A DNA stretch of 64,000 nt from Actinomyces trachealis (GTDB lineage: Bacteria > Actinomycetota > Actinomycetes > Actinomycetales > Actinomycetaceae), in assembly GCF_015711475.1 (NCBI RefSeq), contig NZ_CP065027.1, positions 310,001-374,000 of the forward strand. The letters are read 5' to 3'. A program made the translations under genes and the position numbers. Shown here piece after piece: positions 36,448-46,396 of the stretch. The notes under the pieces were generated by a model, which did not search any database, was not told where the DNA came from, and was given only the letters and a program-made list of their open reading frames with translations. Each line of letters begins with the position of its first letter. The stretch's first letter is position 1.

Positions 36448-37899
36448 GTGCCCACCACTTTCGCCGCGCTCGGCGTAGACCCCGACCTCACCACCAACCT
36501 CAGCAGCCGGGGCTTCACCACGCCTTTCCCCATCCAGGCTGCCACCCTTCCTGACACGCTCGCCGGACGCGACGTCCTGGGCCGCGGCCGCACCGGCAGT
36601 GGCAAGACCCTGGCATTCTCTCTGCCCCTAGTGCAGCGCCTAGCCGTCGAGGACTGTGCCCGCCCCGGCCACCCCATCGGCCTGGTCCTCGCCCCCACCC
36701 GCGAACTCGCCAACCAGATCGCGGAGGTACTCAGCCCCCTGGCCGCCGCCGTAGACATGACTGTCACCACGCTCTTCGGGGGCGTCTCCCAAAAACCTCA
36801 GGAGAAGGCCCTCAAACAGGGGGTGGACGTGGTCGTTGCCTGCCCCGGCCGCTTGCTGGACCTCATGAACCAGGGGATCGTGGCCCTGGACGAGGTCTCC
36901 GTTACCGTCATCGACGAGGCCGACCACATGGCCGACCTGGGCTTCCTGCCCTCGGTGCGCCGCATCCTGCGCGCCACCCCCGCCCGCGGCCAGCGCATGC
37001 TGTTTTCCGCCACCTTGGACAACGGTGTGGACAAGCTGGTCAAGGAGTTTCTGCACACCCCCGTGCAGCATGCCGTCGATTCCGCCGCCTCCCCGGTGGA
37101 CAGCATGGAGCACCGCGTCTGGCTGGTAGCGGACAAGACCGCTAAGGACGGCGTCATGACCCGCCTGGCCTCCGGCACCGGGCAGCGCATCCTGTTCACC
37201 CGCACAAAGCACCTGGCCCGCCGGATCGCACGCAAGCTGGTGTCCCACGGCATCCCCGCCGTCGAGCTGCAGGGCAATATGAGCCAGAACGCCCGTGAGC
37301 GGGCCATGGGGGCCTTCTCCAGCGGGCAGGTGCACGTGATGGTGGCCACCGACATTGCCGCGCGCGGCATTGACGTCTCCGGTGTGGAGCTGGTGGTGCA
37401 CGTGGACCCGCCCGCCGAACACAAGGCCTACCTGCATCGTTCCGGGCGCACGGCGCGGGCGGGGGCGGACGGCGTGGTGGTCACACTGGTGCTGCCCGAG
37501 CAGCGCAAGGACGTGGAGGTGCTGCTCAAGAAAGCCAGAATCAAGGCACAGATTGAGCGGATTCGTCCCGACGGCGACGCCGTGGCCCAACTGGTGGGCC
37601 AGGTGGCTGAGCCCGTCCCGGTGGAGCAGATGCCACTGGGTGTGGCGATCAAGGGCGGCCCGGTGGTGCCCGTGAAAGCGGGTGCGGGCCGGGGTGGTGC
37701 CGGGCGTAAGGGCACTGGCCGTGCTACCAGGAGCCGGGGCGGTGCTGGCCAGACCGGTCATGCCTCGGGTGATGCACGCGCTGCCAGAGCTGTTGCGCCC
37801 AAGGGTCACGGTGGTAAGCCCCGGGGTGCTCGCTCCGCCAACGCTCGGCGTGGTGGCGCGGGTCACCGCAGTGGCGCGGGTCACCGCGGCGCCCGCTGA
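36448..37899 (+). CDS. DEAD-box RNA helicase
   Basis: The 483-aa ATP-dependent RNA helicase carries all conserved motifs: Q-motif ([13 protein letters not shown]), I GRTGSGKT, Ia [16 protein letters not shown] ([13 protein letters not shown]), [26 protein letters not shown] and [12 protein letters not shown]. The C-terminal 100 residues form a Gly/Arg/Ala-rich RGG-like tail ([12 protein letters not shown]) likely to bind RNA. GTG 36448, with AGGA 5 nt upstream, is preferred over GTG 36310. It is probably a cold-shock or ribosome-biogenesis helicase of the RhlE type. It stands alone, with a small hairpin about 30 bp after the stop. Confidence 0.93.
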   Translation: MPTTFAALGVDPDLTTNLSSRGFTTPFPIQAATLPDTLAGRDVLGRGRTGSGKTLAFSLPLVQRLAVEDCARPGHPIGLVLAPTRELANQIAEVLSPLAAAVDMTVTTLFGGVSQKPQEKALKQGVDVVVACPGRLLDLMNQGIVALDEVSVTVIDEADHMADLGFLPSVRRILRATPARGQRMLFSATLDNGVDKLVKEFLHTPVQHAVDSAASPVDSMEHRVWLVADKTAKDGVMTRLASGTGQRILFTRTKHLARRIARKLVSHGIPAVELQGNMSQNARERAMGAFSSGQVHVMVATDIAARGIDVSGVELVVHVDPPAEHKAYLHRSGRTARAGADGVVVTLVLPEQRKDVEVLLKKARIKAQIERIRPDGDAVAQLVGQVAEPVPVEQMPLGVAIKGGPVVPVKAGAGRGGAGRKGTGRATRSRGGAGQTGHASGDARAARAVAPKGHGGKPRGARSANARRGGAGHRSGAGHRGAR

Positions 37900-38089
37900 G
37901 CCTGGGGTGGGCTGACGGTCGCACCTGTTCTCACCGAAGCCTTTCGGTGGTGCCCAGCGCCTTCCTCTAGTGAAAGTACTGGGCGCAGTGGAGGACATTC
38001 GGCGCAAAGGAGCGCTCTGCACGCGCTTCGTCGTCGCCTCCTGGAACCTATCTTTTGACCGCTGGTCAAAGCCGCTTTAGGGTCGAGTC

Positions 38090-38857
38090 ATGACCGGGGC
38101 CTCGTCGGTGAGACTGCTGTCGATCACGATCGGCGCCGCGCCACTGAAGAATCACACTGAGCCGGTCTACTACACCCCTTGGACCCGCCTGGCGCTTGCG
38201 CTCGGAGCCCGTCCCGCAACCCTGATATTCGTGGCCACCGTCATGTGGCTGACGCGCACGCCAGACGTGTGGATGAACTTGGCGGCGGTCCCCATCGACC
38301 TGCTCACCCTCCACCTGGTGCACCGCATGATGGCGGAGGAAGGGCGGCGCCTGCGCGACCTGCTGTGGCCTTGGCACACAGCGCACCTGGCGTGGGGGCT
38401 ACTGCTGGGGATCATCGTGGCGGCCGCCTACCTCCCGGCTGAATATCTGGCCGCCCAGATCGCCTACCTGGGCACGCACAAGGGCGAGTCGACCACCTAC
38501 CCGGAGGTGCCCTTATGGCTGGGGATCTGGACGCTGACCCTAATGCCGATCACGGTGGCTCTGGCTGAGGAGAGCCTCTACCGGGCCTACATTCAGCCGC
38601 GGGTGCGCGGACACGCCGGAACGGTAGGCGCGATTCTGCTGGCTTCTGTGTTCTACGGCCTTCAGCACGTGTCCATGGGGATACCCCTGACTCCCGACTG
38701 TGTGCACGCGGTGCTGCGCAGCTTCCTGCTGGGGCTGGTGTACGCCCTGATCGTCCAGTGGCAGCGGCGGGTGGCACCTGCGGTGGTGGCGCATTGGGTT
38801 GCGGCCCTGCTGGGGGTGGGAATGCCAGTGCTCATCGAGAGTCTGGGGGGCCGCTGA
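38090..38857 (+). CDS. CPBP-family intramembrane metalloprotease
   Basis: The 255-aa membrane protein has about seven helices. The CPBP (CAAX protease / bacteriocin-processing) motifs are present: motif 1 AEESLYRAYIQP (EExxxR), motif 2 FYGLQH (FxxxH, with the His metal ligand) and motif 3 VAHWVAAL with a further His. Family members process prenylated or bacteriocin-related peptides, or confer self-immunity in Gram-positives. This one is 4.9 kb from the secreted-peptide locus, so a link is only speculative. The ATG at 38090 fits the first helix. Confidence 0.88.
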   Translation: MTGASSVRLLSITIGAAPLKNHTEPVYYTPWTRLALALGARPATLIFVATVMWLTRTPDVWMNLAAVPIDLLTLHLVHRMMAEEGRRLRDLLWPWHTAHLAWGLLLGIIVAAAYLPAEYLAAQIAYLGTHKGESTTYPEVPLWLGIWTLTLMPITVALAEESLYRAYIQPRVRGHAGTVGAILLASVFYGLQHVSMGIPLTPDCVHAVLRSFLLGLVYALIVQWQRRVAPAVVAHWVAALLGVGMPVLIESLGGR

Positions 38858-39066
38858 GGACGTACTCCCGGGGTCTTCATCGACGAGCTGTGGCTGGCCC
38901 AGCGCACCACCGCCGCCCAGTACAAGGACTGGGTGTCGGGAAATGCAGTACTTTGAGTGCACGCTGGAGCAGCCAGCTTAGGGAAAGTTGATATTCCGCG
39001 AATCTGACCCCGTGACCAGCCAGCAACTAGCTTCAAAGTGCTGCATCTTCCGACACTTCCCGACCG
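38858..39066. other. Degraded intergenic stretch with imperfect inverted repeat
   Basis: No complete gene. A short open frame (about 38870-38960) reads GVFIDELWLAQRTTAAQYKD, protein-like but unassigned. GAAATGCAGTACTTTGAG (about 38939-38956) and an inverted near-copy near 39032-39050 (CTTCAAAGTGCTGCATCTT) bracket it, with about three mismatches. It is probably debris of a lost element. Confidence 0.4.
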
Positions 39067-39231
39067 ATGGACACCTACACCGCCACCGTCACCCGCGAGG
39101 GCAACGGTTGGCTCGCCCAGTGCGACCAGGAGCCCACCGCATACACCTGGGCCCCGACCCTCACCGCACTTCGCCGCGAGATCGCCTACTGGCCTGGATA
39201 CGCTCCACCTGCCGCCCACCAGCCCTGGTGA
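39067..39231 (+). CDS. Short HicB-like ORF (likely truncated)
   Basis: A 54-aa ORF below the usual annotation limit: TYTATVTREGNGWLAQCDQE, then THTWAPT-like spacing (AYTWAPTLTALRREIAYW). The pattern resembles the N-terminal strand-helix domain of HicB-type antitoxins, which normally have another 30-90 residues and a partner HicA. No HicA is visible nearby. Its 3' part overlaps the end of the minus-strand flavoprotein gene by about 70 bp. It may be a remnant or an orphan antitoxin. Confidence 0.4.
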   Translation: MDTYTATVTREGNGWLAQCDQEPTAYTWAPTLTALRREIAYWPGYAPPAAHQPW

Positions 39232-39811
39232 CTCGTACCAGGAAGGCCTTGCGGCGCTGTGGGGTGTCCGCTTTGCCCTCCATGCCGCCTTGAATGAGGC
39301 GTTGCGTGACCCGCATGCCGCAGTAGCCCAGCACGGCGCGGCCCACCCGGGACACGGAGTTGGTGGGCGCGAACTGGGTCCAGGCTGCAGGCCCGTGGGA
39401 GGTGGTGATGATCGTGGCGGTGCGACCTGCGAGCAGTTGCTCGGGCATGAGCTTGCCGACGTGGTAGCGGTAGGCGACGCCGGGGGTGAACACGCGGTCG
39501 AACCATCCCTTCAGGAGTGATGGTTCGGCGGACCACCAGGTGGGGAAGGCCAGCGCCAGGTGGTCGCAGGCCAGCAGCTCCTCCTGGGACTGGGTGATGA
39601 AGGGGCTCTCCGGCATGTGCTCGCGGTATCCGTGGCGCAACACGGGGTCGAAGTCGGCGGTGGCCAGGTCCAGCAGCGTCACCTGGGCGCCCGCCCGCCC
39701 GGCGCCGACGGCGTAGGCGCGGGCCAGGGCATGAGAGTAGGACTGCTCGTCAGGGTGCCCGGCGACTACCAGGACACGTGGCTTACCGGGCTGCGACGTC
39801 GTTGTGCTCAC
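39161..39811 (-). CDS. NAD(P)H-dependent quinone reductase-like flavoprotein
   Basis: The 216-aa flavodoxin-fold oxidoreductase of the NQO/MdaB group reduces quinones or electrophiles using FMN/FAD. The N-terminal nucleotide-binding VLVVAGHPDEQSYSHAL is diagnostic, followed by HLALAFPTWWSAEPSLLKGWFDR and the IITTSHGPA motif. I chose GTG 39811 from domain alignment; a start at 39913 would add 34 unlikely residues, and the RBS is weak. The last ~20 residues look unrelated to the family and lie opposite the HicB-like ORF, suggesting that the original 3' end was altered. Confidence 0.85.
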   Translation of the reverse strand: MSTTTSQPGKPRVLVVAGHPDEQSYSHALARAYAVGAGRAGAQVTLLDLATADFDPVLRHGYREHMPESPFITQSQEELLACDHLALAFPTWWSAEPSLLKGWFDRVFTPGVAYRYHVGKLMPEQLLAGRTATIITTSHGPAAWTQFAPTNSVSRVGRAVLGYCGMRVTQRLIQGGMEGKADTPQRRKAFLVRVTRAGGRQVERIQASRRSRGEVR

Positions 39812-39925
39812 CCAGCCAGGGTAAGTGCGGGGATGCACGCCCGCCAGCGTCAGTCGGGAGGGAGAGAGGCAGGGGCCGTGCCACCTTTCGGCAGCACCGC
39901 CCCGTTTCCGCATTATTCCAACCGG

Positions 39926-39999
39926 TACCCCCTGTGGGGCTCGAACCCACGACCTTCGGATTAAAAGTCCGCAGCTCTAACCAGCTGAGCTAAGGGGGC
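39926..39999 (-). tRNA. tRNA-Lys (anticodon TTT)
   Basis: Minus-strand cloverleaf: acceptor GCCCCCT / AGGGGGT, anticodon loop CTTTTAA giving TTT, T-arm GTGGGTTCGAGCCCCAC, discriminator A. It stands alone. Confidence 0.95.
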
Positions 40000-40223
40000 G
40001 TGCCGCAAGCGGCGGGCCCTAGCATAGCGGTACCCGCGCCCGACCGCCTCCCCGTCCACCTGCCACTGGTGGAGGCATAGAACGGACACCATCCGAACCC
40101 TGCGTAAAACCTTGCAATCACGCGGGTCGCCTGCCCCTCCACCCTCACACGACCGCTTCTAGCCTCCGCTAGTGACTAAACCCGTCCCGCTTCCGGTTCA
40201 GACGGGCACGCTTTAATTGACGT

Positions 40224-40937
40224 ATGCGCCAGTTCCACCGTCCCGCCCGCCTAGACCCAGAGGTTGCCGAGTCCATCGAGGGCACAGCCGACATCGCCAC
40301 CACCTCCGAACTCGCCCACCGCACCGCCCAGCTCCTAATCGACGCCACCGACGCCACCGGGCACGCCGATCCCACCGGCGTCGCGCACGCCACTGCCGCC
40401 ACCGCTGACGCCGACGACGAACCCCTAGCCGTCACCCGTGCGGGCGTGGTCGCCGTCGCCGCCAAGGGTGTGGACGAGGTGGCCGAGCTGTGGGCCGACT
40501 CCCCAGCCGACACCCTCCCCGGTACCCTCTGGCGCCTTTTCCTGCTGCGCGAGTGGATCCGCCGTGACCCTGAGCTGGTCGCCTCCCGCTACGCCACCAC
40601 CATCGACCTCTCCGCCCAGCCCGACGGCTCCCCGGTCCTCGCCCGCCTGGACGCCGCCCTCGGCGAGGCCCGCCGCGCCCCCGCCCCCAAGCAAGTCCGC
40701 GAGCGCATCGACGCCCTCATGCGTGGTGAGGTCAAAGGTGTGCAGGCCCTCGGCCCCGTATGCCTACTGGCCGCAGGGTTCCTGCGCGCACTCGCCGCTG
40801 GCTCAGCAGACACCTGGATCGAGGACGACGCCGACGAACTCGCTGACCGCGTCACCCGCCGCGACTCCGCCCTGCTGGCCACTGCCGCTGAGCTTTCCGA
40901 CGCCGCCCGCCGCGTACAGGTGGGTGCGCTCAGCTAG
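40224..40937 (+). CDS. Conserved actinobacterial hypothetical protein
   Basis: The 237-aa cytosolic protein was not assigned to a named family. It begins RQFHRPARLDPEVAESIEGT and has an Ala/Asp-rich middle. Conserved-looking helices follow (DTLPGTLWRLFLLREWIRRD and VQALGPVCLLAAGFLRALA). The segment RIDALMRGEVKGVQA is the kind seen in actinobacterial proteins of unknown function encoded near ppk. There are no membrane helices, Cys or catalytic motifs. The ATG at 40224 is chosen by default. It precedes ppk by 141 bp on the same strand. Confidence 0.65.
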   Translation: MRQFHRPARLDPEVAESIEGTADIATTSELAHRTAQLLIDATDATGHADPTGVAHATAATADADDEPLAVTRAGVVAVAAKGVDEVAELWADSPADTLPGTLWRLFLLREWIRRDPELVASRYATTIDLSAQPDGSPVLARLDAALGEARRAPAPKQVRERIDALMRGEVKGVQALGPVCLLAAGFLRALAAGSADTWIEDDADELADRVTRRDSALLATAAELSDAARRVQVGALS

Positions 40938-41078
40938 CACGGTTAGACGGTTAGGCCCGTGTCAACCTAGCCCGGTCAGGTCCTTGTCCCCCGGGGACCT
41001 GACCTTGATCCCGGTCTGTAAGGAACTCTGTAGGCTCCGGCCCCCAAAAACCTCGCCTGGACGTGCCACGATTGGGGC

Positions 41079-44000
41079 ATGACGAGCTCCGACGCCAACA
41101 CCACCCCCGATCTGCCTGACGCCTCAAGCTCCGCCGATAATCTGCCGGACCAGCGCATAGACGTCGCCGGTGACTGGTTGGGCGCGTACGAACGGGCAGT
41201 CAAGCAGGTCCGCTCGCCGCGCGGCGCAGAGGTTGACACGGCAGGCGATGCCCCCGCGGTGGCGCCGGAGACAGTCTCCCCGGAGACTGCTTCCCCGGAG
41301 GCCGAACTGTCCACCGACCTGCACAGTGATGCCCTGGACGGCGTTGCTGCCACGGCGGAGTCCACCGCCACGCCCACCTTCACGGAGTCGCTCTCCGACG
41401 AGCTTGTGGAGGAGGAACACATTATCGAGTCCTTCGACCCGCGTGACTTCACCGACGACTCCGGCCCCCAGTACGAGGACGAGGACTTCGAGGAGCCCAA
41501 TAGGGAGGACGACGCCGTCCGTGAGGTGGCCGGGCCCTCACCGCTCACCAGTCTGGGCGCCCCCACACCCGCCAGCAGCACACCCGCCACCAGCCGTAAC
41601 CCGCGCCCCATCCTGGCGGACAGCGCCCTGGACGACGAGCCCTTCAACCCGCGCCTGGCCTTCTCTGGCGGCGGCTCGCTGATTGTCCCCGGCCGTCCCG
41701 TGGTCTTCAGCCGCGCCTCCGCCCGCGCACAGATCACTGCTGCCGACGGTGCCGCCAGCATCGACGACGTGCTGGCTGCCGCCAGCGCTGGACTAGAGGT
41801 CCAAGCCCCGCACCAGGAGGCCCCCAAGGCTACACGCCCGAGTTTTGCCCTGGCTGAGGGCCTCCCCGCCGACTCTGACGCCGCTGAGACCTGCGAGGAG
41901 GATGTGGCTGAGCTTTACGCCCCTGCCGCCGCGACCCAAGGCACCGCGCCTAGCATGCTCACGTCCGACGGCGTAGCCGAGCCGACCGGTGCCCCCGGGA
42001 CTACTGACCTGCCTGGTGCCCCAGCCCCGCTCGGTGCCCCTGCCGTAGACGCCGTCGAGGTGCCCGCCATCGTTGACGCCGCTAGCGACGCACCCACCAC
42101 AACGGGCACCAGCCCCGCTGTCGTCGCGTCAACAACTAGTCCCGCAGCCCACACAGACCCTCCGCCCCTCCCGCCCCTAGACTCCTTCAAGCAGCGCTTC
42201 ACGGACCGCGAACTCACCTGGATGGACTTCAACGAGCGCGTCCTAGAGCAGGCCGAGGACCCCGACCTGCCGCTGCTGGAGCGGGCCTGGTTCGCCGCGA
42301 TCTTCTCCTCCAACCTGGACGAGTTCTACATGGTGCGGGTGGCCGGACTGAAGCGGCGCATCGCCGCTGGCATCACCCCCGTGCGCGCCTCGGGACTGAA
42401 CGGCCACCAAGTGCTCGCCCGGCTCACGGAGCGCGCCCAGGAACTCACCGCCCGCCAGGCCGCCCTGGTCCGTGATGACATCCGCCCCGCCCTGGCGAGC
42501 CACGGAATCATGATCGTTGGCTGGGAGGACCTGGATACTGAACAGAGCGATCGTCTTACTCGCTACTTCCGCAACCAGATCTACCCTGTCCTCACGCCCC
42601 TGGCTGTGGACCCCTCCCACCCCTTCCCCTATATCTCCGGCCTGTCCCTGAACCTGGCCGTGATCGTGCGCAACCCGCAGAGCGGCAAGGAGCACTTCGC
42701 CCGTGTGAAGGTTCCCCAGTCCCTGCCGCGCCTCATCCCCGTACCCGTCCTGGAGGGTTCCAGCGAAGTGCAGGGGCAAGTGTTCATCCCCCTAGAAGTG
42801 GTGATTGCGCAGCACCTAGACCACCTGTTCCCCGGTATGGAGGTGATCGAGCACCACACCTTCCGCGTCACTCGCAACGAGAACCTGGAGGTGGAGGAGG
42901 ATGACGCCGAGAACCTCCTCAAAGCCATGGAGAAGGAGCTGGAGCGACGCCGATTCGGTGCCGTGGTGCGCGTGGAGGTGGAGGACACGATCAGCTCCTT
43001 CGCCCGCCGCTACCTGGTGCGCGCCTTGGGGCTGAACGACTCCGACGTCTTCGCCCTGCCCGCCCCCCTGGACCTGAAATGTATGAACATCCTGCACGAC
43101 TTGGACGTCCCCGAGCTCAAGTACCCGCGCTTCGTGCCGGTGACCGCCGCTGGCCTGGCCGCCCACGAGTCTGCCACCGCAGGGGACATCTTCGCGGAGG
43201 TGCGGGAGCACGACGTCCTGCTGCACCACCCCTATGACTCCTTCTCCACCTCCGTGCAGGAGTTCATTGCGCAGGCCGCCGCCGATCCTGCTGTCCTGGC
43301 CATCAAGCAGACCCTTTACCGCACCAGCGGTGATTCCCCGATCGTTGATGCCCTCATTGAGGCCGCCGACGCAGGCAAGCAGGTGGTCGCGATCGTGGAG
43401 ATCAAGGCCCGCTTTGACGAGGAGAACAACATCGGCTGGGCGCGCAAGCTTGAGCGCGCCGGTGTGCACGTGGTCTACGGCATGGTGGGCCTCAAGACGC
43501 ACTGCAAGCTGAGCCTGGTGGTGCGTCAGGAGGCCGACGGGCTGCGCCGCTACTGTCACGTCGGCACCGGCAACTACCACCCCAAGACCGCGCGTGGTTA
43601 CGAGGACCTGGGCCTGCTCACCGCCGACCGCGCCGTCGCCCAGGACCTGACCACCCTGTTCAACCAGCTCTCCGGATACGCCCCCCGCGCCCGCTTCCGC
43701 CGCCTGCTGGTGGCGCCACGTTCCCTGCGTGACGGCCTGCTGGAGCTAATCGAACAGGAGATCGCCAATAAGCAGGCAGGCAAGGACGCTTGGGTGCGTA
43801 TCAAGGTCAACTCCATCATTGACGAGCGCCTGATCGACGCCCTTTACCGGGCCAGCCGTGCCGGGGTGCCCGTGGATATTGTGGTACGCGGCATCTGCGG
43901 CATCCGTGCCGGGGTGCCGGGGCTCAGCGAGAACATCAAGGTCCGCTCCATCCTGGGCCGCTACCTGGAGCACTCCCGTATTTACGCCTTCTGCAACGAC

Positions 44001-44273
44001 GGCGACACAACCCTCTACATAGGCTCCGCGGACCTCATGCACCGTAACCTGGACCGCCGTGTGGAGGCTCTGGTGCGCCTCACCGACCCCGCCATGATCC
44101 GTGAACTGGAGCGGTTGGTGACGCACGCCGCCTCAGATGCTGTCTCCTCTTGGCACCTGGAACCCGATGGCTCCTGGAAGCGTGTCTCCCGTGACGCCAA
44201 CGGCCAAAGCCTGGAGGACATCCAGGTGACCCTCATGTCGCAGGCGCGGGCTCGCGTCGCGGACGCCCGCTGA
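41079..44273 (+). CDS. ppk: Polyphosphate kinase with long acidic N-terminal extension
   Basis: The 1064-aa protein makes and degrades polyphosphate. A normal PPK1 of about 700 residues starts near residue 370 ([20 protein letters not shown]). Visible PPK1 features are the ATP-binding [14 protein letters not shown], the catalytic phospho-His segment [29 protein letters not shown] and, near the end, [13 protein letters not shown]. The first ~365 residues are Ala/Pro/Thr/Asp/Glu-rich and apparently disordered. The frame is open from ATG 41079 with typical codon use, so the extension looks real, although translation starting later cannot be excluded. It is followed 7 bp later by a Nudix/phosphatase gene, so the two form an operon. 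Confidence 0.92.
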   Translation: MTSSDANTTPDLPDASSSADNLPDQRIDVAGDWLGAYERAVKQVRSPRGAEVDTAGDAPAVAPETVSPETASPEAELSTDLHSDALDGVAATAESTATPTFTESLSDELVEEEHIIESFDPRDFTDDSGPQYEDEDFEEPNREDDAVREVAGPSPLTSLGAPTPASSTPATSRNPRPILADSALDDEPFNPRLAFSGGGSLIVPGRPVVFSRASARAQITAADGAASIDDVLAAASAGLEVQAPHQEAPKATRPSFALAEGLPADSDAAETCEEDVAELYAPAAATQGTAPSMLTSDGVAEPTGAPGTTDLPGAPAPLGAPAVDAVEVPAIVDAASDAPTTTGTSPAVVASTTSPAAHTDPPPLPPLDSFKQRFTDRELTWMDFNERVLEQAEDPDLPLLERAWFAAIFSSNLDEFYMVRVAGLKRRIAAGITPVRASGLNGHQVLARLTERAQELTARQAALVRDDIRPALASHGIMIVGWEDLDTEQSDRLTRYFRNQIYPVLTPLAVDPSHPFPYISGLSLNLAVIVRNPQSGKEHFARVKVPQSLPRLIPVPVLEGSSEVQGQVFIPLEVVIAQHLDHLFPGMEVIEHHTFRVTRNENLEVEEDDAENLLKAMEKELERRRFGAVVRVEVEDTISSFARRYLVRALGLNDSDVFALPAPLDLKCMNILHDLDVPELKYPRFVPVTAAGLAAHESATAGDIFAEVREHDVLLHHPYDSFSTSVQEFIAQAAADPAVLAIKQTLYRTSGDSPIVDALIEAADAGKQVVAIVEIKARFDEENNIGWARKLERAGVHVVYGMVGLKTHCKLSLVVRQEADGLRRYCHVGTGNYHPKTARGYEDLGLLTADRAVAQDLTTLFNQLSGYAPRARFRRLLVAPRSLRDGLLELIEQEIANKQAGKDAWVRIKVNSIIDERLIDALYRASRAGVPVDIVVRGICGIRAGVPGLSENIKVRSILGRYLEHSRIYAFCNDGDTTLYIGSADLMHRNLDRRVEALVRLTDPAMIRELERLVTHAASDAVSSWHLEPDGSWKRVSRDANGQSLEDIQVTLMSQARARVADAR

Positions 44274-44280
44274 GTTCGTT

Positions 44281-45405
44281 GTGGCTGGCAAACACAACGG
44301 GTCTAGTCCCGGTGGCGCTCAGGCGCCTGAGCCCCTTCCGGTCGCAGAGCTGCCCGGTGGCGGCCAGTTGGTACGCGCCCGCTCCGTCGTCGCCCCCGCG
44401 CCGCGCAGCAAGCAGCTAGTACTGGCCGCCGGTGCGCTCGTGTGGCGGGAGGTCGGTGAGGAGCTGGAGGTGCTGCTGGTGCACCGCCCCCGCTACCAGG
44501 ACTGGTCCTTCCCTAAAGGCAAGCTAGAGAAGCGAGAATCCCTGCGCACCTGCGCGGTACGGGAGGTGGGGGAGGAGACCGGCGCGCAGATCGTACTGGG
44601 CACGCCCCTGGACACGGTCCGCTACCCGCTGGAGGACGGACGTCGCAAAGAGGTCCGCTACTGGGCGGCTCAGGAACTTCCCGCTAACCACCCCGGCCTC
44701 CAGGCACGTGCGGCCTGCAAACCGGCCTCACCCAAGGAGATCGACGGCGTCGAGTGGATGGGGGTGAGGCAGGCCCGTGGGCGGCTCAGCCACCCTGCGG
44801 ACCGGGAGCTGCTGGGGCAGCTCGTGGACCTGTGGGAGGACTCTAAGCTCGCCACCCGCGCCCTGGTGCTGGTGCGTCACGCCCGGGCTGTGAAGCGCTC
44901 GGTGTGGAACCGCTCCAGGAAGCGGGCTGTGGGGGAGCGTGAGCCCACGCGGCCGCTGACGGAGCAGGGTGTGGAGCGGGCACGGGCCATCGTGCCGGTG
45001 CTCGCGGCCTACGGCGTCGCCCAGGTGGTCACCAGCCCCTGGAAGCGCTGCCTGGACACGGTGGCGCCCTACGTGCAGGCCGCCGGTCTGGAGGCGGTGT
45101 TGGAGGAGGCACTGACCGAGCAGGCGCACGCCGATGACCCGGAGGCGGTGCGTGCGCTGCTGGAGGGGCTGGTTGAAGGTGTGGGGGAGCCGGTGGCGGT
45201 GTGCCTGCACCGGCCTAGCCTGTCGACGGTTATGGAGGTCGTGGCTGAGCACGCCCCCAGCAGGTTGCTGCGGGCAGTGCCGGATGTGGACCCGTGGCTA
45301 AAGACCGGGGAGGTGATGGTGCTGCACCTAGCGCGCACTGCCCGGGGTCGGGTGCGCACAGTGGCGATTGAGAAGCAGCGCCCGGTGCTGCTGGAGTCCC
45401 GCTGA
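44281..45405 (+). CDS. mutT1: MutT1-type Nudix hydrolase / histidine phosphatase fusion
   Basis: The 374-aa two-domain protein. Its N-terminal Nudix domain carries the box GKLEKRESLRTCAVREVGEE (GX5EX7REUXEEXGU), about residues 80-102. The C-terminal histidine-phosphatase domain (from about residue 195) has the RHG-type motif LVRHARAVKR. In mycobacteria the MutT1 fusion hydrolyses diadenosine polyphosphates and 8-oxo-guanine nucleotides, and its gene lies next to ppk, as here; that supports the name. GTG 44281, with a 7-bp gap to ppk, suggests co-transcription. Phosphate-metabolism and nucleotide-cleansing roles are inferred from homologues. Confidence 0.85.
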   Translation: MAGKHNGSSPGGAQAPEPLPVAELPGGGQLVRARSVVAPAPRSKQLVLAAGALVWREVGEELEVLLVHRPRYQDWSFPKGKLEKRESLRTCAVREVGEETGAQIVLGTPLDTVRYPLEDGRRKEVRYWAAQELPANHPGLQARAACKPASPKEIDGVEWMGVRQARGRLSHPADRELLGQLVDLWEDSKLATRALVLVRHARAVKRSVWNRSRKRAVGEREPTRPLTEQGVERARAIVPVLAAYGVAQVVTSPWKRCLDTVAPYVQAAGLEAVLEEALTEQAHADDPEAVRALLEGLVEGVGEPVAVCLHRPSLSTVMEVVAEHAPSRLLRAVPDVDPWLKTGEVMVLHLARTARGRVRTVAIEKQRPVLLESR

Positions 45406-45644
45406 GGTGCGCTAAACACTATGAGGTGAAGCGCATCACGGTAAGTCGCGTGGGATCTGGCTTAGCTCATGAGGGAGAGCAGGACGCCGGGTCGGAGAGC
45501 GCCAGTCGGCGCGGATGCCGCTCGCGGCGGCTTGTTTTGGAGCCCGGGGCCCGTCACGACCCGACGTCGCCACCAATTGTACGGCCCGCCGCCACCACCT
45601 GTGCACCCGCTGGCCTCACCAACCGGTCTGTCCTGAAACCGCCC

Positions 45645-46313
45645 CTAGTTCCCAGGCGGATCTAGCCGGTAGCCCACGTTGCGTACAGTGCCGATCAGGT
45701 TGTGGTCCATCTCCAGTTTGGCGCGCAGCCGCCTGATGTGCACGTCCACCGTGCGCGCCCCGCCGATGTAGTCCTCACCCCACACCTCGTCCAGCAGCGT
45801 CTCGCGCGTGAGCACACGCCCCTGGTTCAACACCAGGTACTTCAGCAGCTCGAACTCCTTGTAAGTCAGGTCAATGATCTGCCCGCGCAGCCGCGCCGTG
45901 TAGGCGTTCACGTCGATCACCAGGTCCCCAACCTCTAGGCGGTCGGTGCTGGTGGGTGGCGGCTCGGCGGCGACGGCGGGGCGCAGCAGGCGCAGGCGCG
46001 CAGCCAGCTCAGCCGGCCCGGCCCCAGACATGATGAAGTCCGCCGCACCCCAGTCCATCTGCACGGCTGCTGCGCCGCCGTCGTCAAGAACCAGCAGGAT
46101 TGGCGGGCACTCGATAGGCCCAGCGAGCAGCTGGCACAGGGCGCGGGTGCGGGCCAGGTCCTGGCGGGCGTCTACCAGCACGACGTCGGCGTCCTCAGTG
46201 GCGGCGTAGGAGGAAGGAACCGGGGGCAGGCACGTGACAGGGGAGTCAAGAAAAGAGGCGGCGGGTAGGACAGAGGAGGCGTCGGCGTCACGGGTGAGCA
46301 TGATGATGCGCAC
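45645..46313 (-). CDS. GlnR-like orphan response regulator
   Basis: The 222-aa OmpR-type regulator has an N-terminal receiver-like domain with DADVVLVDARQDLARTRALC, resembling actinobacterial GlnR, then AADFIMSGAGPAELAARLR. The C-terminal winged helix has LTYKEFELLKYLVLNQGRVLTRE, DEVWGEDY and RTVDVHIRRLRAKLE. GTG 46313 has AAGGAG 6 nt upstream and is preferred over a start at 46373. No sensor kinase is adjacent, as expected for orphan GlnR proteins. Such regulators control nitrogen genes (glnA, amtB, gdhA); whether gdhA at 8293 is a target is untested. It is divergent from the membrane gene next door. Confidence 0.78.
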   Translation of the reverse strand: MRIIMLTRDADASSVLPAASFLDSPVTCLPPVPSSYAATEDADVVLVDARQDLARTRALCQLLAGPIECPPILLVLDDGGAAAVQMDWGAADFIMSGAGPAELAARLRLLRPAVAAEPPPTSTDRLEVGDLVIDVNAYTARLRGQIIDLTYKEFELLKYLVLNQGRVLTRETLLDEVWGEDYIGGARTVDVHIRRLRAKLEMDHNLIGTVRNVGYRLDPPGN

Positions 46314-46396
46314 GGCCGCTCCTTCGTCATGTTCCTTGTAGGTCCAAGCGGTTCGTGGAACAGTGAACCACAATCGTTACGTTCACGTGTGCGACC

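Noticed and set aside
36640..38022. 460-codon frame antisense to the helicase
   Set aside because: It opposes a gene with all DEAD-box motifs. The product is His/Gly/Val-rich without any motif, as expected for a shadow frame.
38090..38857. CPBP protease as immunity gene of the peptide locus
   Set aside because: It is 4.9 kb away, on the opposite strand, and separated by unrelated housekeeping genes.
39067..39231. Complete HicAB toxin-antitoxin system
   Set aside because: Only a short HicB-like frame is visible; no HicA-like double-stranded-RNA-binding domain ORF occurs on either side.
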